Below the pieces are notes generated by a model. It saw only the letters and a list, made by a program, of their open reading frames with translations, ran no database searches and was not told the origin of the DNA. Shown here in pieces: positions 1-4,864 of a stretch of DNA of 13,091 bases. The stretch comes from an uncultured Saprospiraceae bacterium. GTDB lineage: Bacteria; Bacteroidota; Bacteroidia; Chitinophagales; Saprospiraceae. Numbering within the stretch: position 1 is the first letter of the stretch; each line of letters begins with the position of its first letter. The stretch spans positions 1-13,091 of the forward strand of contig CALHBW010000262.1 in the NCBI GenBank assembly GCA_937930625.1. Direction: 5' to 3'. The position numbers and the translations under genes were made by a program.

Positions 1-576
1 GTTATTCATGGCAATATCTACCTCCTTACCTTTTCTGACTCTTTCTTGGTAAGCGTCTGTCACGGAGAATAAAACTTTGTAATCACTCATGACAGCCTCA
101 CCCGCGTCATACAAAACCGTGAAGTCGATTTTTGTTTTTTCGATGGTTTTTGCAATGTTCTCATTGGTTTCGGGTGTAATGGCAATAACCTTTGCACCTT
201 TGGCAGCTATTTGCGGTACACTTTCCTGAAATTCAGCTAAATAGCGTGTACATACGGGACACCATTGCCCTCTGTAAAACATCAATACAAGGGGCTGCCT
301 TTTTATTTCTTCGCTCAATTTCACGACATCTCCGTTGGGAGCTTTAAGCGTAAAATCGGGGGCTTTCATTCCTGCTTTCAAGCCTGTCGGTCTGATTTTT
401 TCGAGGTCATAACCCATTTTTAGCCATTTAATATCAGACTCAGTGCTTGCGTTTTGTGTGGTTTTTGTTGTTGGATTTTCCACGTTTGGTTTTTCTTTTG
501 ACTGTGTGGTTTCTGAAGTATTTTTACAGGCAAATATTCCAAAAATCAGCGTGATAAAAAGTAATATATTTTTCAT
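1..576 (-). CDS. Peroxiredoxin-like (AhpC/TSA-fold) lipoprotein, 3' end missing
   Basis: 192 codons are visible from the ATG at 576 down to the window edge, open throughout, so the C-terminus is missing. The N-terminus MKNILLFITLIFGIFAC is a short lipoprotein signal with the acceptor Cys at residue 17. A low-complexity Thr/Ser/Lys linker follows (about 18-45). The thioredoxin-fold core starts near APDFTLKAPNGD (72-83). The redox motif is YRGQWCPVC with Cys106 and Cys109 (W-C-P-V-C), followed by VIAITPET (130-137), DFTVLYDA (151-158) and DYKVLF (165-170). This pattern fits the peroxiredoxin-like family that reduces peroxides or disulfides through the CxxC pair. By inference it is membrane-anchored and faces the periplasm. 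The start is chosen because the signal peptide begins there; no Shine-Dalgarno sequence is seen. The peroxidase gene ends 320 bp upstream in the same orientation. The exact substrate cannot be told. Confidence 0.88.
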   Translation of the reverse strand, partial: MKNILLFITLIFGIFACKNTSETTQSKEKPNVENPTTKTTQNASTESDIKWLKMGYDLEKIRPTGLKAGMKAPDFTLKAPNGDVVKLSEEIKRQPLVLMFYRGQWCPVCTRYLAEFQESVPQIAAKGAKVIAITPETNENIAKTIEKTKIDFTVLYDAGEAVMSDYKVLFSVTDAYQERVRKGKEVDIAMNN

Positions 577-582
577 AATAAA

Positions 583-806
583 AAACGTAACACGGTGCTT
601 CCTGTCCGTGTATTGCGATTATTTTTTTTGTTATACTGTAAACGGGGTAAATTTCGGAAAATGCTGATTCACGCAGAGATCGCAGAGATTTTATAGTATT
701 TCTCCGCGAACTCTGCGTTCTCTGCGTGAAATATAAATGTTAATATTTTCCGAAATTTATGCCGTTCACAGTATAATTTGAAACGCGGACAGGAAGCACC
801 GCGCTA
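583..806. repeat. Nested palindrome (about 220 bp, three concentric inverted repeats)
   Basis: Three nested inverted repeats fill most of this gap. The outer arms are 590-611 and 783-805, sharing GGTGCTTCCTGTCC and its complement. The middle arms are 631-662 and 745-776, sharing AAATTTCGGAAAAT. The inner arms are 668-687 and 711-730, built from CGCAGAG/CTCTGCG words. The arms are close but not perfect copies, which suggests ageing or compensatory change. On either strand the RNA could fold into a long hairpin. No gene is seen in 577-896; plus-strand ORFs here are short and overlap the antisense of the peroxiredoxin gene. Confidence 0.85.
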
Positions 807-812
807 TATTTG

Positions 813-820
813 CAAAAGTA
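813..820 (-). promoter_or_regulatory. Possible -7 element (TAnnTTTG) upstream of the peroxiredoxin-like gene
   Basis: Read on the minus strand this is TACTTTTG, a full match to the Bacteroidota -7 consensus TAnnTTTG. The nearest suitable upstream TTG lies about 24 nt away (845-847), slightly longer than the usual spacing. If it is used, the whole 220-bp palindrome would sit in the 5' untranslated region of the peroxiredoxin-like mRNA. A match to a short motif in AT-rich DNA is weak evidence. Confidence 0.22.
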
Positions 821-872
821 GTATTTATGTACAAATGAATTTAGCAATTGGGGGACATTTTTTTAGTAATAA

Positions 873-890
873 ACAGACAGGAATGTCTGT
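873..890 (-). terminator. Hairpin just after the peroxidase stop codon
   Basis: A perfect 7-bp stem (ACAGACA / TGTCTGT) with a 4-nt loop begins 6 nt after the peroxidase stop codon. On the minus strand it is followed by TTTATTACTAAAAAAA, which is T/A rich but has no clean U-run. It may stop transcription. Its sequence, with the adjoining GTAACAC, is a diverged inverted copy of the arm at 585-611, so it also belongs to the repeat set of this gap. Confidence 0.35.
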
Positions 891-896
891 GTTACG

Positions 897-1931
897 TTAT
901 TGATATTCAGGATTATTGATAAATGTCTCATCGCTAAGACTTTCAAGGAAACTGATAAGGTCAGATTTTTGTTGTGCGGTCAAATTTAGTGCTTGAATGA
1001 GCAGACTTTTATTCGCATGAGAACTGCCGCCTGAATTATAATGTTCAATGACAGATTCGAGTGTGGGCAGACTGCCATCGTGCATGTATGGAGGCGTGAG
1101 TGCGACATTGCGAAGCGAAGCAACTTTAAATTTGCCGATGTCATTGGTTTGTGTAGTGAGTCGGGCGCGTCCTTCGTCCTCATAATTTTCATACAAACCA
1201 TTATTCTCAAAATTATAATTGGTAAAATTAAAACCTGTATGGCAGGTCGCGCATTGTAATTCATTGAAAAACAAGTTACTACCATTGATTTGTTCGGGTG
1301 TTAATGCACTTTGATTGCCGCGTATGTATTCGTCGTAAGGTGCATCGCTACTCACCAAAATACGCTGAAAAGCCGCCAATGCACGACTAATCACATAGGC
1401 ATTTGGCTCGCGATCGTAGGCAATTTTTGACATTTCTACATACTCATCATCGGTACGCAAACGGGCGGCTGCTTCGGCTATGGTCAGGTCCATTTCTACT
1501 TCATCGGCGATGGGTCCGAGTGCTTGTGTTTCGAGACTTGGGCTACCGCCTTCGCGAAAAAAGTAGGGATGCCAAGCCACATTCGCCAGCGATGGCACAT
1601 TGCGAAAACCCTCGCGCCCGTGTATGCCTACGCTCACAGGAAGATTATCGGCAAATGCTTTGGAGGGCAAGTGACAAGTCGCGCAAGAAATGGTAGAATC
1701 ACGGGATAGCACAGGGTCGAAAAATAGCTTTTTACCCAACTCAATACGCTCATTGGTAAGCAGATTGTCGTCCGGCATTAGTGGTGGTGGAAAACCGACG
1801 GGAAGTTGGAGATTATGAGGTGTTTGGACTTGTGGTGATTCGTCGGGGCGACAAGCGGTAATGGTTAGTAGAGCGAGGATAGAGATGATAGTTGGTAGTT
1901 GATAATTCATGGTTGGTAGTTCATGGTTCAT
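897..1931 (-). CDS. Di-heme cytochrome c peroxidase / MauG-family lipoprotein
   Basis: 344 residues, the usual length for the bacterial di-heme peroxidase family. Two CATCH heme c motifs are visible: Cys83-Cys86-His87 and Cys227-Cys230-His231. Other family marks are LGKKLFFDPVLS (65-76), RNVPSLANVAW (110-120), SLETQALGPI (132-141) before Glu144 and Glu146, and PYMHDGSLPTLE (281-292), whose Met283 is the likely axial ligand. The family either reduces H2O2 with electrons from cytochromes or oxidises a partner protein, as MauG and MbnH do. A lipobox-like ITAC puts the acylated Cys at 27, so the protein is probably a periplasm-facing lipoprotein. The first 14 residues (MNHELPTMNYQLPT) are translated intergenic repeat, and the signal peptide has no positive charge. 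Met8 is an equally possible start. The next gene upstream (2279-2899) may encode its partner. Confidence 0.93.
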   Translation of the reverse strand: MNHELPTMNYQLPTIISILALLTITACRPDESPQVQTPHNLQLPVGFPPPLMPDDNLLTNERIELGKKLFFDPVLSRDSTISCATCHLPSKAFADNLPVSVGIHGREGFRNVPSLANVAWHPYFFREGGSPSLETQALGPIADEVEMDLTIAEAAARLRTDDEYVEMSKIAYDREPNAYVISRALAAFQRILVSSDAPYDEYIRGNQSALTPEQINGSNLFFNELQCATCHTGFNFTNYNFENNGLYENYEDEGRARLTTQTNDIGKFKVASLRNVALTPPYMHDGSLPTLESVIEHYNSGGSSHANKSLLIQALNLTAQQKSDLISFLESLSDETFINNPEYQ

Positions 1932-1937
1932 GGTTGG
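1887..1937. repeat. AACTATCAACTACC-type word run overlapping the peroxidase start
   Basis: On the minus strand this is a run of words such as CCAACCATGAA, CATGAACTACCAACC and AATTATCAACTACCAAC. It begins before the peroxidase start codon and continues in frame through codon 14. A shorter inverted partner lies at 2263-2281, at the stop of the next gene. The same word family recurs at 4321-4363 and 4419-4459. Confidence 0.85.
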
Positions 1938-1944
1938 ATGCCTA

Positions 1945-2086
1945 CTCGACGGACATTTTTAAAATGTCAGGCGAGATATACCTTCGTTATATTTTAAAAC
2001 ATTTAATTTATTTAAATTATGTAATGTGTTGTATTTTAATAAAATGCAAAAATGCTGTCGCCTGACATTTGTAAATGTCCGCCGAC
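1945..2086. repeat. Inverted pair of REP-like palindromes
   Basis: Two copies of a roughly 30-nt hairpin unit, 1945-1975 and 2057-2086, lie in opposite orientation. Both contain GGACATTT...AAATGTCAGGCGA, the second as reverse complement. Each unit is itself a palindrome: GACATTT pairs with AAATGTC, and the outer CTCG/CGAG or GTCG/CGAC ends pair too. An 81-bp AT-rich spacer separates them. The arrangement resembles REP/BIME elements, but no REP transposase gene is in the window. The rest of the 1932-2278 gap (2087-2262) is AT-rich and holds no gene I can support. Confidence 0.75.
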
Positions 2087-2262
2087 TTATCTTGTTTCCC
2101 AAACTATCATTTAAAAACAAGCGTCAGTATTTTACAACGAATACATAATTATCAAATATAATTTCCGCAAAATATGCAGAAGAACCTTGATTAATTTTTA
2201 AAAACCTGATAACCAAAAAATTATAACTTTGTTAAAATTTAAATTTACCCTGTTCACAGCAT

Positions 2263-2281
2263 AACTATGAACTACCAACTA
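2263..2281. repeat. Inverted partner word at the stop of the small lipoprotein gene
   Basis: AACTATGAACTACCAACTA overlaps the TAG stop codon (2279-2281) of the minus-strand gene. It is in inverted orientation relative to the run at 1887-1937, so the pair brackets the 1932-2278 gap. Confidence 0.7.
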
Positions 2282-2899
2282 ATCTATATCAAATGCAGAT
2301 GGCAAGTCATCGCAGGACGTCATCGAAGTAAACAAATCTGTATCTCTTAGCAGTTGCTCTATTCTAAGCCAAATATCCAATTCATAACCAAGACGGTCAA
2401 TCGTTTTTTGCTCAATGGGCGATATGTCAACATCGTAGTCATTGCATGTGAGTGTTAGGGCTATAGGATTTCCATTCCCCATAATATCGATGGCACCGTT
2501 TATCATAATTTCATCTACGGTAAACTTAACGGCTTGTATATTAGCTACTTTGACATCTTCTATCTCCCGGATACTATCTACACCCATTTCTATATTACCA
2601 ATAGAAAGTGAGTCTTTATCCGTAATAATTTCAAGTTGTGAGCCGGAAAGCAACAGGTCGTTTATCCAGAAGGTCATGGTATCTAAGGTGTATTCACTAC
2701 CAATGAAAATCTGACTGGAATCATTCATGATTGCGCTAAAACCAAGCATTATGGTAGGAAAAGAACAGCTATTGTCCTCCAAATCTGCCAATACATCGTA
2801 ATTGATAGCATCGGGGTTGGTACAGCCTTCTCGTTCTCCGTGACAACTTATTAGCGTCATTAGTGCGATAGCGCACAAGCAAAATATAGTATTTTTCAT
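2279..2899 (-). CDS. Lipoprotein with a C-T-N-P-D-A motif; possible MbnP-like partner of the di-heme peroxidase
   Basis: 206 residues. The N-terminus has a Lys and a hydrophobic stretch ending in LISC, so Cys19 is the likely lipidated residue. Residues 25-45 read GCTNPDAINYD...DNSC, a short Cys-bounded motif common in secreted Bacteroidota proteins. The rest has no catalytic motif that I recognise. It looks like a beta-rich domain: IMLGFSAIM (50-58), then YTLDTMTFWINDLLL (70-84), VKFTVDE (124-130) and a C-terminal YELDIWLRIEQLL (172-184). The order 'structural start, fkyYISdI-like segment, FTV, closing hydrophobic strand' recalls MbnP copper-binding proteins, whose genes sit beside MauG-like peroxidases. 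The neighbouring peroxidase fits that. The match is by eye and weak; Trp78 and Trp177 are the only tryptophans. The start abuts the repeat at 2900 and no Shine-Dalgarno sequence is seen. Confidence 0.8.
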   Translation of the reverse strand: MKNTIFCLCAIALMTLISCHGEREGCTNPDAINYDVLADLEDNSCSFPTIMLGFSAIMNDSSQIFIGSEYTLDTMTFWINDLLLSGSQLEIITDKDSLSIGNIEMGVDSIREIEDVKVANIQAVKFTVDEIMINGAIDIMGNGNPIALTLTCNDYDVDISPIEQKTIDRLGYELDIWLRIEQLLRDTDLFTSMTSCDDLPSAFDID

Positions 2900-3003
2900 G
2901 TTGATGAATTGACGAGTTAATGTGTTGACGAGTTGATGTGTTGAAGAGTTGATGCGTTATCGAATTACATCAGCTCATCAATTCGTCAACTCATCAATTC
3001 ATT
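2900..3003. repeat. Inverted word repeat filling the whole gap
   Basis: The entire spacer between the OmpA-family stop codon and the small lipoprotein start codon consists of GATGAGTTGACGAATT-type words. The left half (2900-2954) carries GTTGATGAATTGACGAGTT. The right half (2970-3003) carries the reverse complement words, such as AACTCATCAATTCATT. The first base after the ATG complement (2900) and the stop codon (3002-3004) touch the repeat. No separate promoter is visible, so the two genes are probably co-transcribed with a hairpin between them. Confidence 0.85.
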
Positions 3004-4264
3004 ATTTCCCCGTACTGATAATTTTAAGTTCTACCCGTTGGTTTTTATTCCGTCCTGCGTATGTTTTGTTGGAGGCGATTGGTCGGGTTTTACCGTAACC
3101 TTTGGCAGAAATGCGCTCTTCGGAAATTCCTTTTTGAATGAGATGAGCGGCAACGGTTTTAGCTCTTGCGGTAGAGAGTTTATTGCAATAATCGTCATCG
3201 GGAATATTATTGGTGTGTCCACCGATTTCGATGACGACCTTTTTATTTTGTTTTAGAAAGTAATATACTTCTTCCAACACTTCATAAGAAGATTTGGTCA
3301 AGATAGTAGAGTCTGCCGGAAAACGAAGGCTGTTGACTTGAATAGTTTGCCCTTCTTTGATAAAATTTTTATCCTTTAACTCCGGTAGTAAATTAGTCTT
3401 GGGAGCTTCTTCTACTTTTGGTTCTTCCTTAGGTGTTTCTTTTTTGACCGGAGGAGGAGCGATTGCGACTGGTTTATCCTCCTTAGGCGTTTCTTTTGTT
3501 GTCTTAGGTGCTTCCTTTTTGGTTTTTTCCTTTGGTTTTGAAGGCTTTTCGCGTTTATCGCGTGGTTTTGGAGGGATATTTATGTTTCTATCAGGCTCGG
3601 TGTCATCTATTTTTGCGATGATGGGTTCATCGTCGTTACAGGATGCAAGTGTGATAGACGAGCAATGGTCTAATAATAAATTACCATTATATGCCATAAG
3701 GGTAGGCGTGACATAAAATGCTTCGAGCGTAATAAAGTTATACTCGCGACGCGGCTTGAGTTTGAAGTCGTACTTTTTCCAAGCGGTGTGGTCAATGGCA
3801 CCTGTTTCGGCAAGCATCTCACGCTTGTCGCAATAATTATTACCGCCCCATATACGGAAGCAAATAGGTTGGGTAAATTGGGTCTGTATCGTGTCCGTTT
3901 TACGACGGCTCAGGTAGGAGTCCGAACGCGCCAGATAAATGCTGAAATCATAACATTCACCTCCGTCAATCGGCGTTTCGAGCAATTGCCCGACAGCTTC
4001 CCACGTATCCGTATCGCGTGTGACCAAGCCGAGATAGGTGTTCCCTTTTTGGGCTTTTTTAAATACCCTGAATGTTCTATTGGGTTGCGTATCAGGCGGA
4101 GTCTCACCGGGCTTACCGCAGTCGCGCCAACCTTCGGGCGTAGTACTTGCGGCAGGTACTCCTTCAAAAGATGGGTTGTTGAGTTGGATGCTTTGTGCTT
4201 CTGTCCACGTTGCGTGTAGGAACAACGCTATTATTGCACTGATTATAATTAGCGATTTATACAT
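3002..4264 (-). CDS. OmpA-family outer-membrane protein with an N-terminal carbohydrate-binding-like domain
   Basis: 420 residues. A signal peptide occupies about 1-23 (cleavage near TEA-Q). Residues 25-208 start with NPSFEG and look like a jelly-roll/galactose-binding-like domain of the CBM4/9 type. It has many aromatic residues and several Cys (49, 104, 135, 145, 201, 209). Residues 215-295 are a Lys/Pro/Glu-rich flexible linker. Residues 305-417 are an OmpA C-terminal domain: FPADSTIL (315-322), IEIGGHTNN (345-353), LSTARAKTVAAHLIQKGI (363-380), ISAKGYGKTRPI (385-396) and NKNQRVELKI (406-415). This domain class binds peptidoglycan. The usual Asp of the HTD motif is Asn352 here, while Arg367 is kept. 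The gene lies downstream of the adhesin gene in the same orientation, across a 594-bp repeat-filled gap. By inference it is an envelope anchor with a glycan-sensing head. Confidence 0.88.
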   Translation of the reverse strand: MYKSLIIISAIIALFLHATWTEAQSIQLNNPSFEGVPAASTTPEGWRDCGKPGETPPDTQPNRTFRVFKKAQKGNTYLGLVTRDTDTWEAVGQLLETPIDGGECYDFSIYLARSDSYLSRRKTDTIQTQFTQPICFRIWGGNNYCDKREMLAETGAIDHTAWKKYDFKLKPRREYNFITLEAFYVTPTLMAYNGNLLLDHCSSITLASCNDDEPIIAKIDDTEPDRNINIPPKPRDKREKPSKPKEKTKKEAPKTTKETPKEDKPVAIAPPPVKKETPKEEPKVEEAPKTNLLPELKDKNFIKEGQTIQVNSLRFPADSTILTKSSYEVLEEVYYFLKQNKKVVIEIGGHTNNIPDDDYCNKLSTARAKTVAAHLIQKGISEERISAKGYGKTRPIASNKTYAGRNKNQRVELKIISTGK

Positions 4265-4289
4265 ATTCTATTTTGTAATTATCGGAATG

Positions 4290-4491
4290 TGTTTTTTGAA
4301 ATTTTGAAAAATACAATAATGATTGGTAGTTGATAGTTGATAGTTCATAGTTGATAGTTCATGTTGTATAATTCAGTAGTGTTTTTTGTTTTACAAAAAA
4401 AAAAACAACCGTTTACAACTATGAACTATGAACTATCAACTATCAACTATCAACTACCAATCATTATTGTATTTTTTCAAAATTCAAAAAC
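4290..4491. repeat. Long inverted duplication upstream of the OmpA-family gene
   Basis: The left arm (about 4290-4363) and right arm (about 4419-4491) are inverted copies of some 70 nt. The shared block includes ATACAATAATGATTGG followed by runs of TAGTTGATAGTTCA words, and continues outward into TTTTGAAA, which is not word-like. The spacer (4364-4418) holds a further small inverted repeat of T-rich and A-rich runs. The left arm ends 26 nt before the OmpA-family start codon, so it covers the likely promoter region and the right arm is a mirror copy of it. Confidence 0.85.
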
Positions 4492-4660
4492 GATAACACT
4501 TTTATTTATTGGGGAAATCTTTGTGAACTATCCTTTATCTAAACAAGAATTAAACCATTTGTTCACTACAAAGTGTTTGAAATCCCAAAACTACCAATAA
4601 AGATTGAATGTGTAAATATTTTGACGGATGCTTTTTGTTAATGTGGCGTTAAAAGAAGGG
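4492..4660. other. Single-copy intergenic DNA without a supported gene
   Basis: This AT-rich stretch lies between the two repeat blocks of the 4265-4858 gap. A plus-strand ORF of 79 codons (4361-4600) crosses into it, but its first half is translated repeat and it has no recognisable domain. I see no RNA gene or clear terminator. Confidence 0.5.
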
Positions 4661-4864
4661 AAGTTGATTGGTTATTGGGTTGATTGGGTTTATTAAGTTT
4701 ATTGAGTTGATTGGTTGATTTGGTTATTGAGTTGATTGGTTGACTGGGTTCATTAAGTTGATTGGTTTATTAAGTTGATTGTGAACTTAATAAACCAATC
4801 AACTTAATAACTTAATAAACCAATCAACTCAATCAACCAATCAACCCAATCAACCAAATCACCG
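4661..4864. repeat. TTGATTGGTT-type inverted word repeat at the 3' end of the adhesin gene
   Basis: The left part (4661-4778) is a run of GTTGATTGG, GTTTATTAA and GGTTGATTG words. The right part (4784-4864) is their reverse complement. The centre is a perfect 25-bp stem (4752-4776 with 4784-4808) around a 7-nt loop. The right end overlaps the TGA stop codon of the adhesin gene (4859-4861). On the minus strand the hairpin follows the stop directly but has no U-run after it, so it is not a standard intrinsic terminator. Confidence 0.9.

Noticed and set aside
1945..2086. Insertion-sequence terminal inverted repeats
   Set aside because: The 81-bp spacer is too short for a transposase, and no target-site duplication is visible. 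A REP/BIME-like pair fits better.
2091..2121. 7-bp inverted repeat CTTGTTT / AAACAAG
   Set aside because: Short stem with a 17-nt loop in AT-rich DNA; expected by chance.
2224..2231. TAACTTTG on the plus strand, a full match to the Bacteroidota -7 consensus
   Set aside because: No plus-strand gene follows, the nearest upstream TTG is about 34 nt away, and the region is very AT-rich, so a chance match is likely.
3788..4219. A 143-codon plus-strand ORF opposite the OmpA-family gene
   Set aside because: Antisense to a well-supported coding region and without recognisable motifs.
4361..4600. A 79-codon plus-strand ORF in the gap between the OmpA-family and adhesin genes
   Set aside because: Its central part is translated repeat words (MNYELSTINYQLPII), it has no recognisable domain, and nothing beyond the repeat suggests coding.
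4661..4860. CRISPR-like appearance of regularly spaced short repeats
   Set aside because: The words are degenerate, have no fixed unit or spacer length, and occur as inverted rather than direct arrays. No cas gene is present.
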